Assembly: GCA_963680875.1 (NCBI GenBank)
Contig: OY804575.1
Span: forward strand, 33,453,103 to 33,517,102
Source: Bathymodiolus brooksi
Taxonomy: Eukaryota; Mollusca; Bivalvia; Mytilida; Modiolidae
DNA length: 64,000 nt
Reading direction: 5' to 3'
Below the pieces are notes generated by a model. It made no database searches. It was not told where the DNA came from and was given only the letters and a program-made list of their open reading frames with translations. The stretch's first letter is position 1; every line of letters begins with the position of its first letter. A program made the translations under genes and the position numbers. Below, piece after piece: positions 45,529-57,994 of this stretch.

Positions 45529-46143
45529 TTGAAGGCAGATTATTCACCCAAACCTGGTGATAGGGCAATCATCAATTTGACCAAAGAAAATAATTTACAA
45601 CTGAAAGCACTAATTGAGAAAATTGAAACTGAATTAAATACCCATGATGCAAGCTTATTTATCAATGCTGGAAGAAAAATGAAATCAGGCAGGGAGTGCC
45701 ACCATGACTTTAACAATTCAATGAAGGTTGAATTATCCATTTTACGGACAAGAATTATCTAATTAAACAGAAAATTAGAAAAAAGTGAGGAGATATACAA
45801 AGCAATTTGGGCACACAAATACAAACCAACAGGAATTTCTGAAGCCAAAAAAAGAATTAATAACAAATTCAAAGCAGAAAAAAGGAGAAAGCGCAGCATG
45901 TTGGATAAAGTTTTACGTGTGTTTATATCACTTGGTGGAGAAGCAGATGGGGAATATTATAGCCCTGCATTTGGCATTCCACAAATTACAAAGTTAGCAA
46001 TACCACTAGAAGATTTAACACATAGTAATTTGACAGATTGTTTGGAATTATTGGTCAAGGATGGTTGCTTTGTTGAATCAGCTTTAGAAGAGGTACAGTT
46101 GTTCTTAGTAAAGCACAAGAGGGAAGATTCTGCTATGGAATAA
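45529..46143 (+). pseudogene. uncharacterised coding region with one in-frame stop
   Basis: Two open frames, 45529-45762 and 45898-46143, are in the same frame, separated by a TAA after LRTRII and a short readable stretch (LNRKLEKSEEIYKAIWAHKY...). Altogether about 204 residues, charged and helical-looking (LKALIEKIETELNTHDA), with a C-terminal acidic domain (LTDCLELLVKDGCFVESALE) and a TAA at 46141. A possible acceptor (ttgaaggcag) precedes DYSPKPGD, so an upstream exon may exist. No family recognised. Location inside the TIR element suggests an accessory protein of the transposon. Confidence 0.5.
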
Positions 46144-46149
46144 TTATTA

Positions 46150-49130
46150 CATAAATCATTTTTATATTACATCATGCACATGTATTTTAAAGTACATTGT
46201 ACTTCTCTTTTTCATGAAAATCTCTTTGTAGTACAGTGAATGTTCTGATACATTAATTTTTAAGGTCATTTATGAATTACAACATGTATTTTTGTTGATT
46301 TCTCTTTCTATTAAAATAATTAAAAAAAAAGAACAAACAAAAAAAACCCAAACAAAAACAGATGATAAATATAGACGAAGCCAAAACAAATATTGTTATT
46401 CAATTTCACATACATCTTCATTCTATGATATTGTTTAAAAACAAATGTAATTTATCATTGCCGCTTATAATGGCTATCAAACAATTGTTTTACTTGTTTG
46501 TTTATTACATATGATCAGAAATAGTTCTATACAGATAGAAATAAAAATAATATGATTAGTTAACATACATGTATGTGTCAATCGAAGTATAATATATCAG
46601 GATTAAAGAAAATAATTCACTGCTGATTCAACAAAGCAACCGTCCTTGATCGATTATCTTCATAAATAGCAAAATTCACCAATTATCCAATTTTTATAGC
46701 ACTTTGTCATGAAAATCAGTCAAATATGGAAAACAAGTACATTTCTCAAACAGTGGATATTTTAATATTATGATTACATTGTACATCAGAATTGTATTTC
46801 AATACTGAATTTTTATTCTCACACATATTTAGGGCCAAATAAGGCTCTTAACTCCCCTACTCCTTTATACTACATGTACAGTGTTAAATCTTCTACTGGT
46901 CTGTTAAAGAAAGTTTTATGTTTAAGAATTTATGTACATACAGTATGTTTTTATAGTTTTCCAGAAACATTTATGTTATTTTAAAAGACAATACTCAAAT
47001 ATACATTGAAGTAATTGGTTAGTTTTGTTGTTGTTTTTTTGTTGTTTTTTTTTTATTTAGATTTAAAGTGCCAAATATTATTTTTCATATTGTTTATTTT
47101 CTTATTTCAGTATTAACATGATTTTGTTCTTTTTTAAATTTGTATATGTTTTTAGTTTTAATGCTAGCACTTTAGCTTGAATACTGTGGTGCTCCTTAAT
47201 TAAATGTGAGTACAATGTACAAGAGGGTTGTATACATGTACATTTTATACATTATGCTGTTATAGTTCACAGATTCTCTATTAATAATTATTAATATCAA
47301 ATATACATTGAAGCACTTTGTTAGCCAGGTTACTTTGTTTCAGATTTAATGTGCCAATTTTTTTCTTATTGTTTATTTTCTAATTCCAGTATTACTGTAC
47401 TTTGGTTTTTTTTTATATATGTTTTTAGTGTTAATGCTTGCACTTATGCTTGAATACTCTGGTGCTTCTTAATTAAATATGAGTACAAGAGGATTGTATA
47501 CATGTACAAATAGTATTTTATTTAAAATCAAATGCATTTTTGAGTTTGTTTAGCTCAGTTATAATAAATCGTTTGACCTGTTGAACTTTTATAATTGTAA
47601 ATTGTAAATTTCACTCTACTATTGTCCTCTAGATACATTGTTGTAGCAATATAAAAAAGAGAGAAAAATAGTGTCAGACTATTCACCAATATTACTTCCG
47701 TGCAATCATTTTAAAATATTGTCAATATATGATATTGTTGCTGTTTTATTGTAAATTGTTCAGTTGTACATTTTGTATTAAAGCAAAGAAATTCAAGCAA
47801 TTAATTTAAGGCTATTTAAAATGTCATCCTATTGTTAAATCTTCTTGTGGTATTGCTTAATGTTTGGAGAACTCTACAAGTTAAATAAGGTGTATAAATT
47901 CTTCTAATTATATTCAGAACCAAGCTTTGTAACTCTTTTAGTCATCATTGGTCATAAAATTACAAGAAAATCACAAATAATGGACATTTGGACATACCTA
48001 TAAATATATTGCATTAAGATTGTATACCAGTACATGTACATATGTTATTTCAACCTTTATGTTTTATGTGCTGTTATTTTATTTGCTTTTAATAAATACA
48101 GTTTTAAACTTTATTACTCTAATTATATTTTTTACGCACTTGCCAAGGTTTTAAAAAAAGTTTGCGCCCCGCCAAAAGTCTGTTTTAAAAAACTTATCAC
48201 CCCGCTAATTATTTGTATGAAAAAAGTATTTGCCCCGTCCATATTTGCACCGGCCCATCCTTCTGATAAATATTGCACAGTCCCTTAGTGTGTGATTTAA
48301 TAAGATTATACACTTCATACAGAATATTTGTAAAATTACATTTATTTAATAAAATCATTAAACACACAGGTCTACATATTTATATACACAAACAAGAACA
48401 ACAAACGATGTTTTATTTATAACCATGACGGGGTACGTATAGGAGTGTTTGCCGTGATGTCATAGGCTTGAGAATTTACCTGTATGGTTGGCAAGAAATG
48501 GAAAATTTCCATTGTCTTTCATTTGAAGACTCAACTTTAAATTGTCATTATTTTTTTGTTATTTAAGATAATTCAATAATTTTTTCAGAAGTGAAAATTA
48601 TATAGAAATAACTAATTCACAATGAAGGTTTGATAAAAAAATATCCAGAATAAAAGGATTGGAAATTCAATCTTTTTTTTATTTAGTTTTGAAGTGTAAA
48701 AATGCATTATTTCATATTAGAATTATGAATTTATGATATCAAAATTAAAAACATGTAAACTGAGAGAAAAAATATGAATTTTCTTAAGTCTCTAAAACAA
48801 TTAACAGAACCAAAATTGGTTTGGAAATAAAAAAGTTATAATAGTTTAAAAATTTGTTATTTTCCTGTCAATTACTTTATTGTTTTATTGCCAACCAAGT
48901 ATTTGTTTATTGTCATGCAAATTAATGAATATGACATCACTAATGAGATCGGCGAACACTCCTATTCCCCATGTGTACACAAAATCTATTTATACACATG
49001 TAAACATGAAATATCTTTGTTCTAATAATATTAAAATTACTGACAATTAATATAAAAGGCAATGTAATACACATATTTAAAAAAAACCATGGGTGAATTA
49101 TAACACACACTACCCCTCCCCCCCCCCCCC
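46150..49130. other. AT-rich interior of the TIR element, no gene recognised
   Basis: Two diverged copies of a roughly 360-base block (about 46995-47240 and 47295-47510: agatttaa.gtgccaa...ttgtttatttt...gcttgaatactntggtgct) form a direct duplication. A C-run of about 21 bases lies at 49116-49137. No transposase core motif found. Confidence 0.5.
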
Positions 49131-49139
49131 CCCCCCTTA

Positions 49140-49780
49140 TACTTTTATTTCAGGGATTTATTCGTATGCACGATTGCTCGTATAGTTTCACGCGGCAACC
49201 AAACTACCAAGCCTTGAAGCTTTTCAGCAAGAACTGACATCCATGAATTTATACATTCTACTGGCTAAACCTTTTGAAATTCCAAATCTACGGGCTAAAT
49301 CATTAAACAGTAAATTAATTTTAGTTTCATTAACACAAGAAGCAACTGATCGGCGACATCGAGTTGGAAAGAAAATGTATTTTCTATTTTCAATAGTTTA
49401 ACCAAAGTAAAAAATAACTCTTTCGTTACCCAGGTATACAACAAAGAGCCGCAATCTGTCACTATACTGCCTTTTGCCGGCATCGTACCGGTTTCAGTCA
49501 TAACTTGAACACCCTTTTCGTCTATGCAAAGTATTTTGTCTGTATAAGCGTAGTCTGGTTGTCAGTCCATGGTTTCGCGTATGTGTGATCATCTTTTCCT
49601 AAAATAGTCTGAATATTTGTATTGTGTCCCGGCGCAAACACTTGACGATTCAAGAACATTAAACTCACAGATAGCTTCTGGAAGGTGTTCCGTTTTATGT
49701 CCTAAAGATGTAGAAACAGTATCACCGGAATTGGGTTTCTTTCTGTCGGCTTTCCGTCCAAAACATGTTCCGAGCAAGCA
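49140..49780 (-). pseudogene. DDE_Tnp_4-type transposase, N-terminal remnants
   Basis: Minus-strand pieces in several frames: a linker-like part (49777-49600, with KPNSGDTVSTSLGHKTEHLP), SLLYTWVTKELFFTLVKLL (about 49460-49400), SFQLDVADQLLLVLMKLKL (about 49360-49305), then in a shifted frame NLLFNDLARRFGISKGLASR (about 49320-49255) and VVWLPRETIRAIV (about 49210-49170). The L.LMKLKL..LFNDLA.RFGIS...S block is the helix-turn-helix that precedes the DDE domain in ISL2EU/Harbinger-like transposases. The catalytic DDE part is missing downstream, where a C-run and AT-rich DNA follow. Confidence 0.65.
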
Positions 49781-49839
49781 AATACCTGCTTAGGGAGGGA
49801 TTTTCTATTTAAAGTGAAAGATCTCCTGTACTTGGCGAT

Positions 49840-49925
49840 CACAATACTGGTATACTAGTATTGTGCACAATACTGGTATAAACATTTGTTCCAGTATTGT
49901 ATACCAGTATTGTACCAGTATTGTG
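49840..49925. repeat. overlapping short palindromes
   Basis: cacaatactggtatactagt and inverted or direct variants of caatactggtat recur five times within 85 bases. Simple local duplication. Confidence 0.7.
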
Positions 49926-51104
49926 ATTTAAAAAAAATAATTTTTAACTTGTGTATAGTATTGTAGTAAGTATTGTAATAGGTATTGTGGAAATGTTAGT
50001 TCCTGGGTAGACCAGTTCTTGAAGTAGTTGTTCTTGTGTCGCTGTATAATAATCTTGACTCTATCCATAATGGATTGTTGTGTATTGTGATGTATTACTG
50101 ATACGATGTTATAAATGCCAATAAAATGATACACAATGAACTTGTACTTTTAGTATGCCCACTGTAATCGCATTGACTCCTTAGAGGGCATCGCATGTAG
50201 TCTATATGGAATCATACAAGAACAGTCTTCATGTTTTTGTTGATGTAATTCACAAAAAGTTTGTTTCCATTCATTTAATTTACGGCGATTATTTGAACAA
50301 CCGTTGACGGCACACGAATTACCACCACCTTTTTTTTTTTTTTTACTTCACATATAAATACAAGAAATAATACAAAAAAATCGATGTGAAAATAAAAGAC
50401 AGCTAATGTTTACTAATGATATACTATAGATTATTGATGCACGTGTGTTATCTTTCACGAGTGTTATGGCCGACGCAGCACGTGACCTTTTAATGGCAGC
50501 GCCCATGGTTTTGAGATAAGCTGTGGATAAACCCGTCTATATGACAAAGGGTCTATTGAGTTCAAGTCCTGGGAGAATGAACAAATGCTACGATATGTAA
50601 TAGTTCATAAATCTCCATTCCAAGGTGAGCGGTAAATAAAAAAGGCTCATGTTTTTAGTTTTATTGTGTCTACTTATTATTAGAATCAATTTATATAAAT
50701 TGATCACACCACGTTATAGCTGATACTTCTTAAGTTTTCGGTAAACACCAACTAATCACGTGTCTGTGTCGGCGAAAAGATCTTTATTTGTCTTTATAAT
50801 TTGAATTGCGTCAGTTTTGAATTCTTCAACTGCACTTATCTTAAATTCATCTTTTTTGTGGGTGGATTGACATTTACTAATGTGAGACGACTTCCCCTTT
50901 ACGTACATGTATCTCTTTTCAACGTGATGGTTCTGTTTGTAGTATAAATTTTCATTAAAGGAAATGTCTATTGTGTTAATATTTACAATAGTATTATTAA
51001 TTAGTAATCTCTGTACTAACCTAACACAACATCAACAAGTGATATTTCTATCAATTTAGTACTTCAAAAGTAGGGGACAAACATTAGCCCTTTATGATTT
51101 TATA

Positions 51105-51250
51105 ACTGCATTTGTTACTCAATCTTTAGTTTTATATGTATGTTTTGTAGATCGTTGTTTGTCTTTTTGTACTTTTTCTTTTGTCCATTGTGTTGTCTGT
51201 TCTTCTTCGATATACGGATTCTGATTGCCCCTTTGGTATCGTCAAACTCT
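51105..51250 (+). mobile_element. RT-element 3'-end fragment (sense)
   Basis: tttgtagatcgttgtttgtc through gattgcccctttggtatcgt, ending caaactcttctta. It is the complement of the antisense copies at 16695, 21231 and 57995 and represents the extreme 3' end. Confidence 0.75.
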
Positions 51251-51789
51251 TCTTATTATTAAGTACGACTACTGAATCTACGTTTAATATCTTCTTCTAA
51301 AAATACATTACATTTTCTTATTCTTAAACATCACAAGTCAAAATATAATCAAACTGAAATTTTTAACTAGCCAATCTTTCCTCGGAATAACATTTCTATT
51401 CATGTAGCAGAAGAAAAGTTTGTCAACACAAAATAATTTAACTTTTGTACTACCTATTCGAAAATCTATTTCTTCAGAGCTTTCGATGTCCAAACTTTCA
51501 ACATTTACTGGGTGGTAAATAATTTTTCTTCTTTATTAAATTAGGTTTATCTTTTACAGTTAAAATATTCTTTAATGAAACACTAGCTCGTGTAATTTAA
51601 TTACACATGTATTAATATACAAAAGTACGCAGCCCTCGTTTAAATTATGTTTTTATGTTAAAATACTATATCATAGGACTTTTTGAGTTTCAACATTTTT
51701 ATATACATATATGTAGATATAAATTTCAACATAGACTTAAGAGTTTATACCGCATTGCTCTACTGCATTACAGAAAATCATGAGAAAAC

Positions 51790-52115
51790 ATGCATTGTGT
51801 TATATTGGGCCCGAGTTGCTCATCAAACACAAATTTTATGACGTTGATTATTGCTTTTTATTTGTCTCATTTTATAATTTTCGGCCACTTGTCGTCTTTC
51901 TGTATTGAGCTACGACTCTTGTTATCACGTCTTGATATCCTCAACTTTTCATTCCTCAATCCCGAGATTATGTTTTAGTTCTTGTTGCCCTAATTCTTCT
52001 CCTATTGTTTGACTGTGTGTTTGTCACTTTGTTGTATTGTATCTTGATCGTGCCTTCGGTATTGCTTTCTCAACGTTTATTTTGTTACCATCAATAAAGC
52101 ATACACATGTATATT
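51790..52115 (+). mobile_element. diverged RT-element 3' UTR fragment (sense)
   Basis: gagttgctcatcaaacacaa ... cgtgccttcggtattgcttt ... ttttgttaccatcaataaag parallels the distal 3' UTR at 40590-40930 in order and spacing, though diverged. Confidence 0.5.
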
Positions 52116-52359
52116 ATTTACTATGCTTTCTAATAATATAAGTTATAAAACAAAACACGCTCAGTAGTATTTCTACCTTTATATAGCCATTTCCCTATCA
52201 TTTATTATCTCCCTTTCACCATGTCATCATTAAAACACCATAATATATTTAGCATGGACAAGAAACAAATAAGATTAAAAATCTCTTCGATCTGAAATTG
52301 GGGGAAGAGTGTTGTAAGACTTTTGTTCCGTGTAGATGGTACATTTCACAATTTTAGAA

Positions 52360-52625
52360 CTACATCGGTGGTAATGGTTAGCATGCTCGCCTCCAGTACG
52401 TTATATCTTTGGTTCGATCTCCAGTTGGATTAGACCAACGATTTGTAATGGTTCATTTGCCTCTTCTCCGCTAAGCATGTAGCACAAAGAACGGGGGAGA
52501 AAGACTAGTTGGTTCAGAGTCAGGATAATGTGTCTTAGTGGAGCGATATATCTACCGTGTGTTACAGTTAAATTTCAACTGAACATGTTGGTCTAATACA
52601 AAACATACACATCGCCTCATCAAAA
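52360..52625 (+). mobile_element. tRNA-derived SINE (family B)
   Basis: Head cggtggtaatggttagcatg with ctttggttcgatctccagtt as the B-box-like part; the body matches the complement of 17450-17700. The common 3' tail is not clearly present at the end. Confidence 0.75.
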
Positions 52626-53014
52626 TGAAACTTGTCCTCGCCACGACATTTCTCGCTGAAAAATAGCTTATTTATTGATGTTACACACCAACCACTCCCT
52701 CATTACCCAATAAAAAAACAACTGAATATTTGGATCACCTCCATATGTAGATTACATAGGTATCTATATTGCTGGTTCCTCCAGATGATCGACCAAACCT
52801 ATATACAGTCAAAGTCTCTAAAAATAGTGTGACCTAACATAATCTAAGGGTTGTAAGCCATAGAAATTCAAACTCATATAAAATCGGTTTGTATATCGAA
52901 ACATTTGACTTTACTATTACTCTTTACACTTATATGACTAATTCAAAATTAAATAAATTGCATCTAAAAATACACATCAACCATTTTGGTATAAAAAGAA
53001 ACATCACAACGTTA

Positions 53015-53110
53015 TTTGATTCTGATTACCCCTTTGCCTTTGGCATCTTCAAACTCTTCTTGATTCTGATTACCCTGTGGTATCTTCTTGTTCCAAACAT
53101 AATAAATACA
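53015..53110 (+). mobile_element. RT-element extreme 3'-end fragment, duplicated
   Basis: gattctgattaccc...tttggcatcttcaaactctt, then again gattctgattaccctgtggt. Two tandem pieces of the same 3' end. Confidence 0.6.
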
Positions 53111-53359
53111 ATTGCTTTGTGTATTGTATCATCAGACTCTTGAGAGTTATCACCTTTCATATCTATAGCAATTATATAATATTGTTCTTCTTTGTCTAGG
53201 GGTTGAATTTTGAATTTTACAGGATATTGAACCTTTGTTAATAAAAACAACTATTTCTGTTTTAATTAAAATGATTGTCATGTATTTAAATATAGGTTAT
53301 TGTTGTGAAATATGAATAAAGGGTATAGAAATATGATATCATTTCTCCACTGCGGGGTA

Positions 53360-53550
53360 CAACCCCTCTGCGAAGGATGTACTCAAATCAAATGCATAAA
53401 AAGGGACATCATGTACGGGTAATGTCCCACTTCTTATACAACTTACTGCACCTCATAGTTCCTAATGGGCAACAGTTAGTTAGGAGTGGTCGTTGGCGGT
53501 CCATTGCAAGGCAAATTTTTGTAATCATATCCAATATATATCTACCCTAA
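53360..53550. repeat. diverged dispersed repeat
   Basis: gagtggtcgttggcggtcca + ttgcaaggcaaa resembles the complement of 61998-62035 (gccttgcaacgagccattaa + cgaccactca). No coding content. Confidence 0.45.
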
Positions 53551-53559
53551 AAGAACACC

Positions 53560-54930
53560 TGTTTTTTGTTCTGGAGACCGGTACTTTCGCGTTTCGTACA
53601 CCAGGCTAAGAAAAAAAATGTAGTTCCCTAAATGGCGATCTAATCAGATCCAACTATCTAGTAAGTGGCGGACTTGACATATGGGATTTTGGAAAATACG
53701 CCATATTTACAATGTTTTCAAGTTCAGAGGTAACTTTTCTATGTTTTCATATTAAATAACTATCTCTATATATATGCCGTGAGCTTACACCATAAACATC
53801 ATGTTGCGCTATCTGTTTTTACAATTTCGTAATATAAGAAATATTTACTTATGTTTTATATTAGATAATATTCTGATTATCTGTGAATTTCTGTAATTAC
53901 TGAATAAGACATTTATCATAATTTTACCATTGCTATTCCACTTCCTTTTTTTCTCTTTTCTTTTAACATGGGCTGAAACTAAGAATAAATTGATATTCTT
54001 AAATATAGTAGAATTCATTTACACGATCTATTATAAGTAATGACACGATTGTTGGAAAATGTGGAAAACTGTTCGCGGTCTGATTAACATCGAGGGTACC
54101 CCGGAGTATGATTATGGAATAAGGCTAAAAATAAACTTTTATGTCAAGTTTGAAAAATCCAGTTAAGTTAATTTCATAATGAAAGCGTTCTTTTATGTTT
54201 TCTCTGAAATACATGATAAAGTCACGCTATGCATCGTCTTTATGGTTTGTGGTTGAATTAACTAATGTAACTAATGGTTTAATTAATCCACAAATACTTT
54301 TGATCACCCTAGAAGGTCTGGGACTGATTTAACTAATGACTTATTTTTACAACTGTTGAAACTAATGACAATTAGTCTCAGTTCTACAAAACTTTGACTA
54401 CTTTTGATCTCCCTAGATTGTAGAAAAGGTTTAATTGATGTATTATTGTGGTTACAATGGAATACTTTATTTACTGTTGTGGACTGTTGATTAATTATTG
54501 ATTATTTACTATTCAGAAATTTATTGTTATACATGTACTTAATGTCGATGGTCAATTATGAAATATGTATATTAAGCTAAATGTCTATTGACCTCAAGGT
54601 TTATGTGACATATGTTAAGATGACTTTAGGCAATTATATCAAATGAAAACCAAAATATACCACACTGTAAACACAATTCTAAAATCCAGTTGAAATTCAC
54701 AGAAACGGAGACCATATAGAAATGATATATAGATACATGTATACTTGACAGGTAATTCTCAAGACTGAATACATGCATTTAAATAAAGAGTTACAGGGCA
54801 GGATAACATTTGTTTATTAGAACGGATAAAATGAAATACAAAAATATCACACTGATTTACCTGGAAGTGAACGAAAATGCCTATGGCACTCGGATACAAA
54901 GACAAATATTTAAAACAAAAAACAACTTAT
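53560..54930. other. no gene recognised
   Basis: AT-rich. Two loosely related phrases around ttttgatc(a/t)ccctaga (about 54298 and 54403) hint at an old duplication. No exon supported. Confidence 0.4.
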
Positions 54931-54939
54931 CATCGTCCA

Positions 54940-55023
54940 GTAGACGAGTCGTATGGTTATGTAGACGAGTCGTATGGTTATGTAGACGAGTCGTATGGTT
55001 ATGTAGACGAGTCGTATGGTTAT
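54940..55023 (+). repeat. 21-bp tandem repeat, four copies
   Basis: Unit gtagacgagtcgtatggtta + t, four identical copies. Being a multiple of three it keeps all frames open, giving spurious repetitive peptides on both strands. Confidence 0.95.
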
Positions 55024-55829
55024 GGTTCACATATATACACGGGTCTATCAAAACGATTATTATGTACGGATAGAATGATTCTGTAAACAAAGCAAAACAA
55101 AACAAAGCTAAACTGTCATAACAACGAAATAAAAATAAAACAACAGTAAGCTTTATCATCAAGACATTTGTATGCTCTATTAACATTTTAAAATAACATC
55201 AAATGGACATTAAACTAAAACAAGTAGAACATCATTTCTCACTTTTGAGACAGACCAGTTCCTATTTTTAGCGATGTGAGATTTTCGTATCTTGCACTAG
55301 TGCAAGACAAAAAAATCACGTGCGTTTTACCGGCAAATGCATGCTGTACAGTTTATGTCAACTGCCCCCCAATTCTCCATGCTTTTCCTTTTTAAAATAA
55401 ACAATTGACCACGATTCTACTACATAAGTATTTTTAAATTCATTTATGTATTATATTCTGCTAGCTAACGTGCACCTTTCACAGTGTTTGATTCTTTTTT
55501 CAGGCTCTCTTCCAGTCAATGTTTGTTTACTTTGAGTAAATAATAGAGTGCTCTCCCTTGTTAGTAACTGACGTAAAGAAAGAAATTACCTCCCTTTGAG
55601 CAAATTCAAATATTTTTTTACAGGTATTTATCCCTGTTGTAGTAACATTTATAATATATTTATTAAATACATTGTACTTTATGATGAAATACATTTGAAA
55701 TACTGCCGAAATACGGTTGCATATGGATAAATCGAATATTTACTTCAGCAATGGAAAAATATATTGCGGGAAAACGCTCGATGGAATGTAAACAAAAACA
55801 ATTAGGTGGTTTAGTGAGAAATAAAATCA

Positions 55830-55984
55830 AACACCGGAAAAAGTACAAGATAGGGAAATCTCCGACACCCTTGGGTAAGATTACAATCGTTCTCTAACTC
55901 GGCAAGCCTCGTAAAGAGAACGATTGAAATCTTACCCTCGGGTGTCGGAGATTTCCCTATCTTGTACTCTCCCCGGTGTTAGAT
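55830..55984. repeat. long inverted repeat
   Basis: Arms from about 55841-55895 and 55915-55977 (agtacaagatagggaaatct and complement) with scattered mismatches; outer aacaccgg/ccggtgtt phrases extend it. Loop about 19 bases. Foldback-like. Confidence 0.85.
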
Positions 55985-56246
55985 TCTATATATCTAAAAA
56001 GGTGAAGATTAAAGACAAACAAGTAGGAAATAGCATGTCACGATCAGAGAATTTCACAGCTGCATAATTAAAGAATGTACACCTTAATTAATGATGGGAC
56101 ACGCTTTATCAGCTTCACACTGAACAGAGAAAAAATTATTAATATTACTTTCATTTCCGTAACTTTATTGAGAACATTTGTTCTGATTTTCTGTAACTAT
56201 GTTGAAGACAGTTGCTCTAGTGTTTCCTGTAACTTTGCTTTGCAAG

Positions 56247-56455
56247 AAAAACTTGAAGATACCAAAAGGGTAATATGAAGCCGTAATTCGAAGAAAGATG
56301 GACAATGCAATGGCCAAAAGAAAAAAACACTAAAAGATAAACAATGGTTTACAAAGTACTACACTTGAAGCTAAAGATTGAGCCAAGAGAACCCTATTAG
56401 AACGGATGTGAACTCAGATGCTCTCCTCCACATTTGGTATCCGTCGTGTTACCTT
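56247..56455 (-). mobile_element. RT-element 3' UTR fragment (antisense, diverged)
   Basis: cttgaagataccaaaagggt ... aatggccaaaagaaaaaaac ... gtgaactcagatgctct ... ggtatccgtcgtgtta follows the family consensus with more differences than other copies. Confidence 0.7.
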
Positions 56456-57025
56456 ATACATGCTATTCTGCGCATACTTTTTCGTCTGTTCGTTCAGATA
56501 AATGAAACGAATTTCTCCCACATCTGGTTTTAAAATCTTTCTGTAAAAAAGTAAAAAATGTTAACATTAATTTAGTATGCCCCTCGTTGGTATCCATCTT
56601 GCAATTAAGACCGGCAACATGTATGCTTTATTTTTGTCTGATGGAAGAACATTAATTTCAATGTCTGCAATTTGAGAAATATAGTCTAGACCGATCTTTG
56701 TTATTTTCCATTAAAAAGTATTTGACGTATCTCAATAAATGGACATTTTGGAACTTCTCTGTCACACATCATTTTTCAATAGCAAGAAGATGGAATTTAT
56801 AAAATGTTTGTGGTTATCTTACTAACTTAATTATGAAAAGAAATTATAAGCAATCCCACCAATATGAACTAACGAACAATCACCTCTAACCTTCACTCAC
56901 TGAACACTAAAAAGATCACGACATATGACGTTGGAAATCCAGATACTGGCTTAGGACAAGCACATACATGTGGCGGGGTTAAATTTATTTCGAAATTCTC
57001 TCTTTCTATTTTGCTGATTATATTT

Positions 57026-57217
57026 AATACTTGTACGATGTTTAACGTAATTTCCATTCTGTATGTCTCTGTTGTTGATTGGATAATACTTGTACGATGT
57101 TTAACGTAATTTCCATTCTGTATGTCTCTGTTGTTGATTGGATAATACTTGTACGATGTTTAACGTAATTTCCATTCTGTATGTCTCTGTTGTTGATTGG
57201 ATAATACTTGTACGATG
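57026..57217 (+). repeat. 59-bp tandem repeat, three copies and a partial
   Basis: Unit begins aatacttgtacgatgtttaa and ends gttgttgattggat; copies start at 57026, 57085, 57144 and a partial at 57203. Virtually identical copies, so recent. Confidence 0.95.
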
Positions 57218-57345
57218 AACAGAAAGTGCAGTAGACCTTTGTACCCGGATATTACAGTTTTTTGCGTGCAAGGATTCTTTAAATACGAGACAAATATGCA
57301 TAGTTATGCATTGATACATCCCTCCTATACAGTGGATTACGTCCT

Positions 57346-57382
<37 letters not shown>
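57346..57382 (+). repeat. poly-G run of about 36 bases
   Basis: Uninterrupted G run; it makes poly-Gly and poly-Pro runs in overlapping frames that are not proteins. True length is uncertain. Confidence 0.9.
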
Positions 57383-57384
<2 letters not shown>

Positions 57385-57994
57385 GTACCCTGCAAGCCAA
57401 GAAGCTAAGGCCTACGTGTATACCATTTGGTCCCTATAACACGTGTCGTGATCTTAAGTTATGTTTTACAGTGTAATAGTTCATTAGCTATGAACTGGTT
57501 TGATCAGTGATAAAGATACCAGTTTTTATAGATGTACTTGATTGATTTGCATATACAAATTTCAGTGCAAGGGCAACATATGAAGACGTGAATGCATTTG
57601 CCTCATAAAAAGTCAGTATAAACCAAAAATAAGGTTTTTTATTTGACAATATCTTTTATTTAAAATATAAGATGCAATGAAAATGATGGATTTAATGCTT
57701 CTTCGGTGATATTAACATTTCAGTTGTCGAAAAATCAAGGTACGGCTGGTTATTGTTCTAACACAGGAAGCATCTGGCATATTGGACACATATGCCCGGA
57801 AGTACTGTACATAGTATATTGTTCTAAATCATATGAAATATTATACATTTACGTTGTAGCGCGTCGTCAATACCATGTTTTATATAATTTTTATAGTGAT
57901 TCGACTTATATGATATATACCACAAGATGTTTCACGTAAGTTCAAAAAACGTCTTCAAAATAAGGAGGTGCGCCTACGGTCATACTAAATATAA

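Larger units (their letters stand above)
45257..50541. mobile_element. 5.28-kb TIR element with TA duplication and two convergent gene remnants
   Basis: The left end tagacgggttt at 45259 and right end aaacccgtcta at 50539 are exact inverted copies, each followed outward by TA. Further in, tcgtgaatgtagataaacac on the left and the complement of gtgtgttatctttcacga on the right keep weaker similarity, so the TIR extends for about 100 bases with divergence. It contains a plus-strand unknown frame at the left and a DDE_Tnp_4-type transposase remnant on the minus strand at the right. ISL2EU/PIF-like DNA transposon is the best guess. Confidence 0.6.

Noticed and set aside
48034..48288. 84-residue frame with repeated KKVCAPPK/KKVFAPSIFAP words
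   Set aside because: Internal similarity is short and the frame lies in AT-rich element interior without homology or splice signals.
54810..55186. Three overlapping repetitive open frames
   Set aside because: Product of the 21-bp tandem repeat, also a multiple of three.
57101..57439. Poly-Pro and poly-Gly open frames
   Set aside because: Caused by the poly-G run together with the 59-bp tandem repeat.
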